Assembly: GCA_938004015.1 (NCBI GenBank)
Contig: CALKWU010000016.1
Span: 1-54,035 of the forward strand
Direction of reading: 5' to 3'
Source of the DNA: an uncultured Oceanobacillus sp.
GTDB lineage: Bacteria; Bacillota; Bacilli; Bacillales; Amphibacillaceae
DNA: 54,035 nt
Shown: in pieces, positions 1 through 9,453 of the stretch
Position numbering within the stretch: position 1 is the stretch's first letter
Layout: every line of letters starts with the position of its first letter
Translations under genes and position numbers: made by a program
Notes under the pieces: generated by a model
Told to the model about the DNA's origin: nothing
Databases searched by the model: none
What the model saw: the letters and a program-made list of their open reading frames with translations, nothing else

Positions 1-236
1 ATTGCGACTTTGTCATCTTTCTCCAGTCCAATTGACTGCAAATAGTTCGCAAGTTTTTTCGCTTCGGTATGGAGCTCTCTGAAGGTCATCTCTTTCCCTT
101 GAAAATAAAGCGCTTTCTTTTCAGGGAAACGAGAAGCAGTTTCTTCCAAGTACACATGTAAAGGCTTCTCGTCATACTCGATGCTTGTCGGTATTTCTTC
201 CGGATAATGGGTATGCCACTTTTTTCGTACTCCCAT
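1..236 (-). CDS. lcfA: Long-chain fatty-acid-CoA ligase, N-terminal part only
   Basis: The window cuts this gene; only about the first 78 codons are present. The protein starts MGVRKKWHTHYPEEIP and continues with the layout of the acyl-CoA synthetase N-terminus (an ETASRFPEKKALYFQG segment, then MTFRELHTEAKKLANYL). The family activates free fatty acids to acyl-CoA with ATP for beta-oxidation or lipid recycling. The ATP-binding motifs lie outside the window. The start is fixed by AAAGGAGGAG nine bases upstream of ATG. Next to a DUF350 gene and mutS2 it has the same neighbours as lcfA of B. subtilis. Identity rests on N-terminal similarity and synteny. Confidence 0.88.
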   Translation of the reverse strand, partial: MGVRKKWHTHYPEEIPTSIEYDEKPLHVYLEETASRFPEKKALYFQGKEMTFRELHTEAKKLANYLQSIGLEKDDKVA

Positions 237-331
237 CTATACATCTCCTCCTTTATATATACTATACCCATTATACCGATTAATTTCTATTTTTAGAAAT
301 TTATTTATTCATTTTGTAATAATTTTTTCAA

Positions 332-433
332 CTACATGAAGATGTAAAACAAACCAACGATGATAAAGATGATCGCCACAGCAAACAATATTTTGGCCAA
401 CCGTTCATAAACCACTTTGTTCCCCCTCTTCAT
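332..433 (-). CDS. Small single-pass membrane peptide, 33 aa, coupled to the DUF350 gene
   Basis: A short gene whose ATG overlaps the stop of the upstream DUF350 gene as ATGA, so translation by coupling is likely. The product begins MKRGNKVVYERLAKILF, then has an uninterrupted hydrophobic stretch (about residues 15-33) ending FYIFM at the stop. It has a positive N-terminus followed by one membrane helix and no charged tail, so it is probably inserted N-in. I recognise no family. Its tight coupling to YshE/DUF350, itself a membrane protein, suggests a partner or accessory subunit; that is inference. It could be a chance ORF, but the stop-start overlap and composition argue for a real gene. Confidence 0.6.
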   Translation of the reverse strand: MKRGNKVVYERLAKILFAVAIIFIIVGLFYIFM

Positions 434-852
434 CCGATACTTGCGCCGATGACAAAGCTGATGCCGACAGAAAAAATCATCGACAAAAATCCGACTGCGA
501 CATTGCCTTTCCCGATTTCCTCATCAACCTTGATCGTCGGCAAAAGGAATTCAAAAATGAAATATGCCGATAAAAGTAAAACGAAACCAAAAGTCCCCCA
601 TCCGATCATGTGCAGGATGGAATCGTTGTATTCAATCGAGTAACGGAAAATCGTAGCAATGCCGAATATTTTCCCCCCTGTCGCCAATGCTACGGCCAAA
701 TTCCCATTTCTGATCTCTTCCCAGTTTTTGTAAGAAGTGACCAATTCAAATACAGCCAGAAACACAAACGTACAAATGACGACGATGCTATACCTGGCAA
801 CTGTAATGACGATAATATGATCCCAAAATCCGTCCATGTCATCGGCCTCCAT
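430..852 (-). CDS. yshE: DUF350 family membrane protein (YshE-like)
   Basis: A 140-residue protein with four predicted membrane helices, roughly residues 12-40, 52-75, 80-105 and 115-138. It has the small-residue-rich pattern of DUF350 (GNLAVALATGGKIFGIA in the first half, GNVAVGFLSMIFSVGISF in the second), which looks like an internal duplication. The biochemical role of the family is not established. The gene starts immediately after the mutS2 stop and is followed by an overlapping 33-codon membrane ORF, so it is probably the distal part of a mutS2 transcript. Placement between mutS2 and lcfA matches yshE of B. subtilis. Confidence 0.87.
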   Translation of the reverse strand: MEADDMDGFWDHIIVITVARYSIVVICTFVFLAVFELVTSYKNWEEIRNGNLAVALATGGKIFGIATIFRYSIEYNDSILHMIGWGTFGFVLLLSAYFIFEFLLPTIKVDEEIGKGNVAVGFLSMIFSVGISFVIGASIG

Positions 853-3195
853 TTAGTTTAATTCCAAAATCGTCACACCGCTTCCGCCTTCATTCCCTTT
901 ACCGTATCGGAAAGAGGAGACGGCAGGATGATTTTTGGCGAATTCTTGCACACCGGATCGCAATGCACCGGTGCCTTTTCCATGGATGATCGTTACTTTT
1001 GAATACCCGCTGAGCAAAGCGTCATCGATGTATTGTTCCAAACGGTGCAGGGCATCCTCATATCTTTCGCCGCGAAGATCGAGTTCCGTTTTCACATGTT
1101 GTTTCGCACCTCTTACCGTCGTCACGGTTTTCTCCAGTTCTTGCCTCCCTTTACCAATCAACTGCAAATCTTCCCGTTTTGCTTTCATTTTCATCATGCC
1201 GACTTGGATCATATATTCATGATCACTCAATTTTTCCAGAACGACACCTTCTTGATTGACAGACAGCAATTTGATTTCATCCCCAGGAGAAAGCGAGCCG
1301 CTCCCTGCTTCATTTTCTGTTTCCTTGGAAATGGTTCCATCGACAAGCTGAGGTTGTGCTTCTTCCAGCATTTTTTTCGCTTCAATCCACTCATGCTCTT
1401 TAAATGCAACAGCGGTTTTCATTTTCCGGATTTCTGCTACGATGCTCTCCGCTTCTTCTCGAGCTTTTTGGATTGCTTGTTCCGCTTTTTCTTCCGCTTT
1501 TTCATAAAGCTCCCGTTTTTTATGTTGGAAGTTGCGCCATTCTCTTTCCAATTCATCCCGCAACTTTTCACTTTCCAACAATGTTTCATATGCTTCTTCA
1601 TAGTTTTTCTCTGCAGCGATTTGCGATTTTTCCAGGGCCGCAATCATATTTTCCACATTTTTCGAATCGATTCCGATCAGGCTCTTGGCCCGTTGGATAA
1701 TAGCGGGATTCAATCCTAGGCGCTCCGAAATTTCAAAAGCATTGCTTCTTCCGGGAACACCGATGAGCAAACGATACGTCGGTTTCAACGAATCGACATC
1801 AAATTCAACAGAAGCGTTCACGACATTGTCCCGATTGTATCCATAAGCTTTCAACTCAGGATAATGGGTCGTAGCGATGACCCGGGCACGGCGTGAAATG
1901 ACTTCATCGAGAATCGCCATCGCCAAGGCTGCCCCTTCACTTGGATCGGTGCCTGAACCAAGCTCATCAAAAAGGACGAGGGAATTTTCATCCACTTTCT
2001 CCATGATGGAAACGATGTTTTTCATATGGGAAGAAAAAGTACTTAAATTTTGTTCGATCGATTGCTCATCACCAATATCGGCAAACAATTCTTGAAACAC
2101 AGCCAATTCACAACCATCCAATGCGGGAACTTGTAATCCGGATTGGGCCATCAATGTACAAAGCCCGACCATTTTCAATGTCACCGTTTTTCCACCTGTG
2201 TTCGGACCGGTAATGACAATGGCGATGTAATCTTTGCCGATTTCAATATCATTGGCGACGACTTCATCATAAGGGATGAGCGGATGGCGTGCCTGTTTCA
2301 TGCTGATGATTCCCTGATCGTTCACTTTCGGTTTGCTGGCTTTCATCAACCTCGCCAATTTTGCCCTTGCCGAAATGAAATCGATTTCCGCCAAAATATC
2401 GATGTTATTGGATAATGTATCAGCGACATCCCCGATACGGGCTGAAAGCTCCCGCAAAATCCGTTCCATTTCTTGCCGTTCATGGAGAAAAGCTTGTTGC
2501 AAATTATTGTTCCACTCAACAACAGCCCGTGGCTCTATGAACAACGTCTGTCCGGAAGACGACTGGTCATGGACGATACCGCCGATTTGCGCCCGATATT
2601 CTTGTTTCACCGGCAATACGTAGCGATCATTACGGATGGTCACGACCGTTTCCGAAAGCATTTTGCTGTGGGTTCTCGTATAACTGTCCAACTTTTCCCG
2701 AACCCGCGTTTCAAGGGAGCGGATTTGCGAACGGATGATTCTTAATTTGGCCGAAGCATGATCCAAAATCTCTCCATTTTCATCGATACAACGTCGGATT
2801 TCCTGTTCTACTTCCTTCAACGGGAATATGTCTTCAACCATCCCTTTTAAAATTGGCAAGTCATCTTCCAAGCTTTGCAAGAAACGTTTCACTTGTCTGC
2901 CGCCATAAATGGTATTCGCTACATCGAGGCATTCCGTAGCCGACAACATCCCACCGATTTGGCTCCGTTTCAAACTGTCCCGGATGTCACGGATGCCACC
3001 GAAAGGGATGGCCTTGTTCAAACGCAAAACTTGTGCCGCTTCATCCGTCTCATCCTGCAAGCGGACGACTTTTTCCAATGATGTTTCCGGCTGAATGTCG
3101 CTTGCGCGTTCTTTCCCGATAGATGTTTCCGCTTGATCGACCAATTGATCGATGATTTTATCAAATTCAAGTACATGTAGGACACGTTGATTCAT
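853..3195 (-). CDS. mutS2: Endonuclease MutS2 / ribosome-rescue ATPase
   Basis: A 780-residue MutS2, the usual family length. Visible motifs are Walker A GPNTGGKT (330-337), Walker B LVLFDELGSGTDP (406-418), the ATTHY switch (441-445), a long coiled-coil clamp rich in E/K/A (about 520-635), and a C-terminal Smr nuclease domain with LDLRGERYEDAL (near 705) and HGKGTGALR (near 740). MutS2 proteins lack the mismatch-recognition domain of MutS; they are linked to suppression of homologous recombination and, in Bacillus, to splitting collided ribosomes. The gene lies between polX and the DUF350 gene, 13 bp after polX, in the conserved zapA-cvpA-polX-mutS2 order. Confidence 0.96.
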   Translation of the reverse strand: MNQRVLHVLEFDKIIDQLVDQAETSIGKERASDIQPETSLEKVVRLQDETDEAAQVLRLNKAIPFGGIRDIRDSLKRSQIGGMLSATECLDVANTIYGGRQVKRFLQSLEDDLPILKGMVEDIFPLKEVEQEIRRCIDENGEILDHASAKLRIIRSQIRSLETRVREKLDSYTRTHSKMLSETVVTIRNDRYVLPVKQEYRAQIGGIVHDQSSSGQTLFIEPRAVVEWNNNLQQAFLHERQEMERILRELSARIGDVADTLSNNIDILAEIDFISARAKLARLMKASKPKVNDQGIISMKQARHPLIPYDEVVANDIEIGKDYIAIVITGPNTGGKTVTLKMVGLCTLMAQSGLQVPALDGCELAVFQELFADIGDEQSIEQNLSTFSSHMKNIVSIMEKVDENSLVLFDELGSGTDPSEGAALAMAILDEVISRRARVIATTHYPELKAYGYNRDNVVNASVEFDVDSLKPTYRLLIGVPGRSNAFEISERLGLNPAIIQRAKSLIGIDSKNVENMIAALEKSQIAAEKNYEEAYETLLESEKLRDELEREWRNFQHKKRELYEKAEEKAEQAIQKAREEAESIVAEIRKMKTAVAFKEHEWIEAKKMLEEAQPQLVDGTISKETENEAGSGSLSPGDEIKLLSVNQEGVVLEKLSDHEYMIQVGMMKMKAKREDLQLIGKGRQELEKTVTTVRGAKQHVKTELDLRGERYEDALHRLEQYIDDALLSGYSKVTIIHGKGTGALRSGVQEFAKNHPAVSSFRYGKGNEGGSGVTILELN

Positions 3196-3208
3196 TTAAA
3201 CTCCACCT

Positions 3209-4927
3209 TTATTTATTACGTTGCAAATAGGCTGATAGTTCTTCATAAGGTAATGTATTCAATACCGTCTGTTTTCGGATCCAGCCCCTTTTTGCCGTTT
3301 TCACGCCATACTTCATGTATTCCAACGTCTCATAACTATGGGCATCAGTATTGATGACAAGTTTTACACCGGCTTCTTGGGCCAGTTTAGCATGATCGGC
3401 AGAAAGGTCGAGACGATGCGGATTCGCATTGATTTCTAAAGCCGTCCCCGTTTCCGCCGCTTTTTCAATCAGCTTTTCCATATCGACCCGATATCCTTCC
3501 CGTCTTCCTAATAATCTCCCTGTAGGATGGGCAATCATATCGACATATGGGTTTTCAAGAGCTTCATAGAGACGTTCCATGATTTTTTCTTCCTTTTGAT
3601 TGAAGCTCGAGTGGATCGATGCAATGACGAAATCCAATTCTTTCAGGAAGGAATCGCTGAAATCCAATGTTCCATCCGGTAATATATCCATTTCCACACC
3701 GGCAAAAATGTGGATATCCGGATATTTTTCATTCAAACGTGCAATATCTTCGCGCTGTTTCCGTAAACGATCCTCATCCAAGCCGTTCGCGACCCGTAAA
3801 AATTTGGAATGATCCGTGATGGCAATATATTCATAACCTCGTTCCAGCGCTTTTTTCACCATTTGTTCCAAACTTTGCGCACCATCGCTCCACGTCGTAT
3901 GCATATGCAAATCGCCGCGGATATCAACGAGTTCGATGAATGATCGCTTTTCTTGGAAAAGCTCAAGTTCACCTTTTCCTTCTCGCATTTCCGGCGGAAT
4001 GAAATGCAAGTCAAAATGGCGGAAAAATGCTTCTTCATCCGAAAAGGTGAGGATTTCACCAGTTTCTTCGTCTTCAACTCCATATTCACTGATTTTTTCC
4101 CCTCGGGATTTTGCGAGTTGCCGCATCTGGACATTATGTTCCTTCGATCCGGTGAAGTGATGTAACGCAGTGGCGTACTCTTCATCCGTCACGATCCGGA
4201 AATCGACGTGTATGTCAAATTCCTCTTCCAGTATGACGGAAATTTTCGTATCACCTTTAGCCACAATGTCTTTAATCGATGGTATCAGCACTAATTGTTC
4301 CCGTACCGCTTCCACGTCATCCGTAGATAGGATGAAGTCGATGTCTTTCACCGTTTCACGCATACGTCGTAAACTGCCGGCGAGGGAATACCGTTGGATG
4401 GATTCCATATTTTCCAAATACTTTTCGATTTTTTCCACAACGGGAAGCATCGTGGCAATCGAAAGGCGCTCTGGTCGCTTTCCGACTTCGGCCAACGCTT
4501 GTAAAATATTTTTCGTCGTTTTTGGTCCGAATCCGGAAAGTTGTTCCACTTTTCCTTCTTCACAAGCCTTTTTCAAACTATCCGCATCGACAATGTCCAA
4601 TTCTTTATACAAGCGGGACAACCTTTTTCCACCGAGTCCCGGCAATTGCAAAAGTGGAATCAATCCTGCCGGCACTTCTTCTTTTAGTTTCTCCAATTCC
4701 GAAGATTTGCCTTCTGCAATGAATTCGTTGATGACAGCTCCAGTCCCTTTGCCGATTCCTTTGATTTTTGTCACATCATCTATTTCATCGAGAGCACGTT
4801 CATCCGTTTCCAAACTTTGGGCCGCCCGACGATAAGCCGCAATTTTAAATGGGTTTTCCCCTTTCAGTTCCAAATAGATCGCTATTTCTTCCAACAGTCG
4901 GACGACATCTTTTTTATTTACCGTCAA
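3209..4927 (-). CDS. polX: DNA polymerase X family protein with PHP domain
   Basis: Bacterial PolX: an N-terminal polymerase beta-like part (helix-hairpin-helix segments such as KIKGIGKGTGAVI and LPGLGGKRLSRLY, nucleotidyltransferase segment SLRRMRETVKDIDFIL) and a C-terminal PHP metallo-nuclease domain (DLHMHTTWSDG, EVNANPHRLDLS-type motif, NTDAHS). The family does gap filling in base-excision repair and has 3'-5' exonuclease and AP-endonuclease activity. I place the start at a TTG (MTVNKKDVVRLLEE) because AGGTGA lies five bases upstream and the N-terminus then matches the family. A further in-frame TTG at 4960 has no ribosome site. That gives 572 aa, close to the usual 570. Confidence 0.94.
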   Translation of the reverse strand: MTVNKKDVVRLLEEIAIYLELKGENPFKIAAYRRAAQSLETDERALDEIDDVTKIKGIGKGTGAVINEFIAEGKSSELEKLKEEVPAGLIPLLQLPGLGGKRLSRLYKELDIVDADSLKKACEEGKVEQLSGFGPKTTKNILQALAEVGKRPERLSIATMLPVVEKIEKYLENMESIQRYSLAGSLRRMRETVKDIDFILSTDDVEAVREQLVLIPSIKDIVAKGDTKISVILEEEFDIHVDFRIVTDEEYATALHHFTGSKEHNVQMRQLAKSRGEKISEYGVEDEETGEILTFSDEEAFFRHFDLHFIPPEMREGKGELELFQEKRSFIELVDIRGDLHMHTTWSDGAQSLEQMVKKALERGYEYIAITDHSKFLRVANGLDEDRLRKQREDIARLNEKYPDIHIFAGVEMDILPDGTLDFSDSFLKELDFVIASIHSSFNQKEEKIMERLYEALENPYVDMIAHPTGRLLGRREGYRVDMEKLIEKAAETGTALEINANPHRLDLSADHAKLAQEAGVKLVINTDAHSYETLEYMKYGVKTAKRGWIRKQTVLNTLPYEELSAYLQRNK

Positions 4928-5040
4928 AACGTTCACCTGCTTTACTTTTTGATTCCACAAAAAAAGATCGATTCCGTATCGTTTACCACTATTTTAAAGG
5001 AAAATGAGCAGTAATACTAATACGACGAATTGATCTTTTC

Positions 5041-5072
5041 CTTGCCACCGTATGAATTGATGTAATGGCAAG
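5041..5072 (-). terminator. Inverted repeat between cvpA and polX
   Basis: CTTGCCA and TGGCAAG pair across an 18-base loop just downstream of cvpA. There is no U-run on the minus strand, so termination would be weak at best; it may only be an RNA hairpin in the cvpA-polX transcript. Confidence 0.3.
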
Positions 5073-5076
5073 CGGA

Positions 5077-5628
5077 TTATCCGACCTGTTCCATCACATA
5101 GGTCTGCAACAATTCAAACACTTTATTTGAAAAATACGGTGTTTTTTCCAAGATGAACATCGCCAGCGACGAATCGTCGAGCATCGTTTGGATTGTTTCG
5201 ACCGGAGCTAAAGCTAGTACGTATAAAACGATGAATGCAATCAAATAAACTTCGAGAAACCCTAAGATGGCACCAAGGGATTTATTGACCGATTTAATGA
5301 GTGGAATGGATGCGACAAAATCGAGCATCGTCGCAATGATTTGCAAAATGATTTTTGCAACGAAAAAGATAAGTGCAAAAGACACGATACTATAAAAGGC
5401 AGTTTCAACAGGAAGCACTTGTAAAAAGTCCGGCCATCGTTCGTTGCTCGATAATTCCTGATAAGGAATCCACAATTTCAGCTCATTGGCCAAATCGTCG
5501 TAATACATGACGGCGATGGCAAAAGCTGCGACAAAACCGATCAAATGGAATACTTGCAAAATGAAACCTCGGTTCATTCCAATGAATAATCCAAATAATA
5601 GTGCGATAATAAGTATGAGACTAAGCAT
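5077..5628 (-). CDS. cvpA: CvpA family membrane protein (YshB)
   Basis: A 183-residue integral membrane protein with about four helices (near 1-20, 24-43, 77-105 and 118-145) and the CvpA signature features: GLFIGMNRGF early, FFVAKIILQIIATMLDFVASIP in the middle, and NKSLGAILGFLEVYLI. The family is required for colicin V export in enterobacteria and for envelope homeostasis; in Bacillus its role is undefined. Its start lies 3 bp from the zapA stop, and the order zapA-cvpA-polX-mutS2 is conserved in Bacillus, consistent with one cell-division/DNA-repair transcript. Confidence 0.9.
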   Translation of the reverse strand: MLSLILIIALLFGLFIGMNRGFILQVFHLIGFVAAFAIAVMYYDDLANELKLWIPYQELSSNERWPDFLQVLPVETAFYSIVSFALIFFVAKIILQIIATMLDFVASIPLIKSVNKSLGAILGFLEVYLIAFIVLYVLALAPVETIQTMLDDSSLAMFILEKTPYFSNKVFELLQTYVMEQVG

Positions 5629-5631
5629 AAG

Positions 5632-5895
5632 CTACTTTTCCTCTTTCCTCGTTATCAAATCTAGTAATTGATCATAGTCTTCTTTCAATTTAACATAGTC
5701 ACTCATCGTATTGACGGCAGTAAGCACTGCTAGTCTTGTCGTATCCAAATATCCATTACGGTCTTTAATTTCATTCATCTTTTGATCAACGAGACTGGCG
5801 ACCAGTTCCACATGACTAGCTGGTTCATCACCAATGATGGTATAAGAGCGGTTATATATTTCTACGGTTGTCCTCGTTTTCTTGGGTTCTGTCAT
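5632..5895 (-). CDS. zapA: Cell division protein ZapA
   Basis: An 87-residue ZapA, the FtsZ-ring-bundling factor. It shows the ZapA head (TTVEIYNRSYTIIGDE) followed by a coiled coil (HVELVASLVDQKMNEI... and YVKLKEDYDQLLDLITRK) through which the family forms tetramers. An in-frame upstream extension exists, but GGAGGG seven bases before ATG at 5895 and alignment with the family favour this start (MTEPKKTRTT). It is first in the zapA-cvpA-polX-mutS2 series and diverges from rnhC. Confidence 0.93.
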   Translation of the reverse strand: MTEPKKTRTTVEIYNRSYTIIGDEPASHVELVASLVDQKMNEIKDRNGYLDTTRLAVLTAVNTMSDYVKLKEDYDQLLDLITRKEEK

Positions 5896-6009
5896 GGTGA
5901 TCCCTCCGCCAAAAATTCTACCATTTATCATATCACTATTCAGTTCTAAAAAGAAGTGTTTTCTTATGTGGATCAATTTGTTATAGTCAAGAAGAATGGA
6001 GAGATGTCA

Positions 6010-6930
6010 ATGAGTAACCATGTGCTACATGTCGATGAAAAGCAGTTGATGGAAATGGAAAAACATTATGGAAACAAAAAAATCCCCCCACCTCCTGGAG
6101 CACTTTTCCGTGTGAAATCAAATGATGTCGTCATTACCGGGTATCAATCGGGAAAAGTGTTATTTCAAGGAAAAGATGTTACAAAAGAGGTGTTGAAATG
6201 GGATCGAACACAGATGGATCGGGTACAGGAATCTGAAGCATCATACGTGTCCCAATCGACGGACACATTGTTTCACCGTGCCCATATCGGTAGTGACGAG
6301 GCTGGTACGGGGGATTATTTTGGTCCGATCACTGTCGCAGCTGTGTTCTTGGAAGAAGAAAAAATCGCTGAATTGAAACAACTTGGGGTCAGAGATTCAA
6401 AGACATTATCCGACGCTTCCATCAAAAAGCTTGCGCAAGAAGTCATCCGATTGGATATCCCCTATTCTTCCCTTGTCCTTGATAACGGAAAATACAATGA
6501 CCTCCAGCAAGCGGGCTGGAGCCAAGGGAAAATGAAGGCAGTGATGCATCACTATGCAATCCAACATGTATTGCAAAAAATCAATGGCAAAAAAACGGAA
6601 GGGATTATCATCGATCAGTTTTGTGAACCGGCAGTTTATCGGAGGCATTTGAAAAGTGAAAATCTGCAAATTGCAGAAAACACTCATTTTCTCACAAAAG
6701 CCGAAAGCAAATCGATTGCTGTGGCTGCAGCTTCGATCATAGCAAGAACGAGATTTGTCGATGAGTTGGATAAGTTGGCTCTAAAAGCGGATGTGGAGTT
6801 GCCGAAAGGTGCCGGTGAAAACGTAGATCGGCAAATCGCAAACCTGATTCGAAAGCATGGTGAGAAAGCACTCTACCTTTACGGAAAAGTCCATTTTGCC
6901 AACACAAAAAAAGCTTATCAATATTTGTAA
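6010..6930 (+). CDS. rnhC: Ribonuclease HIII
   Basis: A 306-residue RNase HIII, which cleaves the RNA strand of RNA-DNA hybrids. The first 80 residues are the TBP-like substrate-binding domain typical of HIII rather than HII. The catalytic domain begins with IGSDEAGTGDYFGP, giving the active-site pair D96-E97; the other acidic ligands follow in IIIDQFCEP and near the C-terminus. GGAGAG lies six bases before the chosen ATG (MSNHVLHVDE); an ATG two codons earlier is also possible. It is transcribed away from zapA, the conserved arrangement in Bacillus. Confidence 0.95.
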   Translation: MSNHVLHVDEKQLMEMEKHYGNKKIPPPPGALFRVKSNDVVITGYQSGKVLFQGKDVTKEVLKWDRTQMDRVQESEASYVSQSTDTLFHRAHIGSDEAGTGDYFGPITVAAVFLEEEKIAELKQLGVRDSKTLSDASIKKLAQEVIRLDIPYSSLVLDNGKYNDLQQAGWSQGKMKAVMHHYAIQHVLQKINGKKTEGIIIDQFCEPAVYRRHLKSENLQIAENTHFLTKAESKSIAVAAASIIARTRFVDELDKLALKADVELPKGAGENVDRQIANLIRKHGEKALYLYGKVHFANTKKAYQYL

Positions 6931-6958
6931 TCATATACTTCTCGATTTAAAAGACAGA

Positions 6959-7001
6959 AGTGGGCAATGGCTTTTTTGCATAGCCATGCCCACTATTTTT
7001 A
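6959..7001. terminator. Terminator between convergent rnhC and pheT
   Basis: AGTGGGCA...TGGCT pairs with AGCCA TGCCCACT around a T-rich loop, followed on the plus strand by ATTTTT. It lies between the rnhC stop and the pheT stop and can serve rnhC, and possibly pheT on the other strand. Confidence 0.75.
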
Positions 7002-7011
7002 ACCCATTTAA

Positions 7012-9441
7012 TCATGATCTGACATAGCCGCCGAATTTTTCTTCGACTGCTTTGACAATTTCCTCCACGGATGCATCGACTTCCTCATCTTTCAATGTTT
7101 TTTCCGGGTCTTGATAAACGAGATGATAGGCAATCGATTTTTTCCCTTCATCCAAATGTTCACCTTCGTACACATCAAAGATTTCGACGGATTTCACTAA
7201 TGGTGAACCGACTTCTATGATGAAGGCTTCCACATCGCCTGCTTTCACCTCAGCATCGAGGATGAAGGCGATATCACGGGAAACGGACGGATATTTCGGT
7301 ATTTCTGTATAGCTGACATCGTACTCGTACGCATCGAATACAAGATCCATATTGATGTCAAAAACATACGTTTCTTTTAAATCCGATTGTTTGGCAAGTG
7401 ATGGATGCAATTGACCGAGAAAACCGATCACTTTTCCGTCGAGTTTAATGACAGCAGTTCGTCCCGGGTGCATATCCGCTAATTTTGCCTGTTCAAATTC
7501 GACATTCATTTTCAACAGTTCGAACAGCCTTTCGACAATCCCTTTCACTACATAAAAATCAACCGGTTTGACCTCCCCTTGCCATTTATTTTCCACCCAA
7601 TTTCCTGTAATGGCTCCGCTCAACCGTAAAATTTCCTTCGGCTGTTTCGTTATCGTTTCTTCTTGAGATACAAAGATCGAGCCGGCTTCATAATATGCGA
7701 TGTTCGCCACATTTCTTGCTTGGTTGTAAGCAAGGGAATGAAGCAGACCAGGCAATAAACTTAAACGCAAATATTTATGATCTTCACTCATCGGTTTTAA
7801 AAGCGGAACAGGATTCGGCTGTAAATCCTTAATTTCCGGACTGACGAGCTTATTCACATCTTTTTCATGGACAAGGGAATACGTCAAGTTTTCCATTAAC
7901 CCTGCGCCTTCTAAAAATCTCTTAATATCTCTCTTCAATTGTTGAATTTCACTTAAGCCACCAACATGGTCTTCCCCTTCCGGTAACGTATACGGAAGCC
8001 GGTCATAACCATATAAACGGGCGATTTCTTCCAACATATCTTCAAAAATGACGATGTCCTGCCTTCTTGTCGGCACTTGAACCTTAAAGACAGAGCCGTC
8101 TTGTTCAAAAGGAAATTGCAGACGCCGTAAAATCGAGGCAATTTCCTCAGCTGTAATCGACGTGCCTAACCGTTCGTTCACTCGTTCAGTTTCAACAGTG
8201 ACCGTTTTTTCCGAATAATCGAGTTCATCAAACTCGCTTATTCCTTGGAGCACTTTTCCGTTCGCATATTTTTCCAAGAGATGACAAGCCCTTAAGCCTG
8301 CTTTTTTGACCCGCTTTGGATCGACACCTTTTTCAAACCTGTTGCTCGATTCACTGCGCAATCCTGTCTGCATCACAGTTCTTCTTACAGATGTTCCATC
8401 GAAGTAGGCAGCTTCGAGTAAAATCGTCTTCGTTTCATCGGTCACTTCCGAATCCAATCCACCCATGACCCCTGCAAGAGCCGTTGGTACCGTTCCGTTT
8501 GTAATGACGAGATTTTCTTGTGTCAACTTACGGGTCTCCCTATCAAGAGTGACGATTTCTTCTCCATCCTTCGCGCGACGGACCAACACTTTGTCGGATG
8601 CGAATTTATCAAAATCGAATGCATGTAGCGGCTGACCATATTCTAGCAAGACAAAGTTTGTAATATCGACCACATTGTTGATCGGACGGATGCCTGCTGC
8701 CAATAAATAATTTTGCATCCACTGTGGGGATGGTTTGATCTCTACATCTTTGATGATGAATGCACCATAATATTTATTCAGATCTTTCGCTTCGACTTCC
8801 ACATCCACACAATCTTCTGCCCGTTCTGTCTCTTTGCTTTCGAGTTCTTCATTCGGCAATTTGACGGAAGTGTCGAGGATCGCTGCCACTTCATAGGCAA
8901 GTCCTAACATGCTTAAAGCATCGGCCCGGTCGGCAAGAACATCAAGCTCCAGCACCGCATCATTCAAATTGAGAAGCGGAACGACCTCTTGCCCAACCTC
9001 CACGTCATCTTGAAATACAAAAATACCGTCTACGAATTGTTGGGGAATGAATTTTTCGTCGACACCTAATTCTTGTAAGGAACAAATCATTCCGTTCGAC
9101 TCGACACCACGTAATTTCACTTTTTTAATTTTGAACCCACCTGGAAGTTCGGCACCAGGTTTTGCAACCGCAACTTTTTGACCGGCAGCGACATTTGGAG
9201 CACCGCAGACGATTTGTAATGTTTCATTTCCTACATCCACTTGACAAAGGCTCAACTTATCAGCATTCGGATGTTTTTCACAACTTAATACATGCCCGAC
9301 GACGACATTTGTTACGTTTTCTCCTACATATTCGATCCCCTCGACTTCAATCCCGGATTTGGTGATTTTTTCTGCCAGCTCTTCCGGTGTGATATTTCCT
9401 AAGTCGACATAATGTTTCAACCAATTAACAGAAAGATACAA
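7012..9441 (-). CDS. pheT: Phenylalanyl-tRNA synthetase beta subunit
   Basis: An 809-residue PheT, which with PheS forms the alpha2-beta2 enzyme charging tRNA-Phe and edits Tyr-tRNA-Phe. Domains in order: N-terminal OB-fold tRNA-binding domain (VVVGHVLSCEKHPNADKL, about 46-63), B3/B4 editing domain (about 215-385), B5 (near 410-480), the catalytic-like core, and the C-terminal anticodon-binding FDX-ACB domain (YTEIPKYPSVSRDIAFIL near 714). The start codon is TTG, with GGAGGAG five to six bases upstream; no better ATG exists. It follows pheS by 12 bp under the same T-box leader. Confidence 0.96.
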   Translation of the reverse strand: MYLSVNWLKHYVDLGNITPEELAEKITKSGIEVEGIEYVGENVTNVVVGHVLSCEKHPNADKLSLCQVDVGNETLQIVCGAPNVAAGQKVAVAKPGAELPGGFKIKKVKLRGVESNGMICSLQELGVDEKFIPQQFVDGIFVFQDDVEVGQEVVPLLNLNDAVLELDVLADRADALSMLGLAYEVAAILDTSVKLPNEELESKETERAEDCVDVEVEAKDLNKYYGAFIIKDVEIKPSPQWMQNYLLAAGIRPINNVVDITNFVLLEYGQPLHAFDFDKFASDKVLVRRAKDGEEIVTLDRETRKLTQENLVITNGTVPTALAGVMGGLDSEVTDETKTILLEAAYFDGTSVRRTVMQTGLRSESSNRFEKGVDPKRVKKAGLRACHLLEKYANGKVLQGISEFDELDYSEKTVTVETERVNERLGTSITAEEIASILRRLQFPFEQDGSVFKVQVPTRRQDIVIFEDMLEEIARLYGYDRLPYTLPEGEDHVGGLSEIQQLKRDIKRFLEGAGLMENLTYSLVHEKDVNKLVSPEIKDLQPNPVPLLKPMSEDHKYLRLSLLPGLLHSLAYNQARNVANIAYYEAGSIFVSQEETITKQPKEILRLSGAITGNWVENKWQGEVKPVDFYVVKGIVERLFELLKMNVEFEQAKLADMHPGRTAVIKLDGKVIGFLGQLHPSLAKQSDLKETYVFDINMDLVFDAYEYDVSYTEIPKYPSVSRDIAFILDAEVKAGDVEAFIIEVGSPLVKSVEIFDVYEGEHLDEGKKSIAYHLVYQDPEKTLKDEEVDASVEEIVKAVEEKFGGYVRS

Positions 9442-9453
9442 TGCTACTCCTCC

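Noticed and set aside
1033..1719. 228-codon ORF opposite mutS2.
   Set aside because: It is rich in F/C/H, as expected for the complement of a K/E-rich coiled coil, has no ribosome site and covers a certain gene.
4170..4835. 221-codon ORF opposite polX.
   Set aside because: Serine-rich complement of a well-supported gene; no ribosome site or domain.
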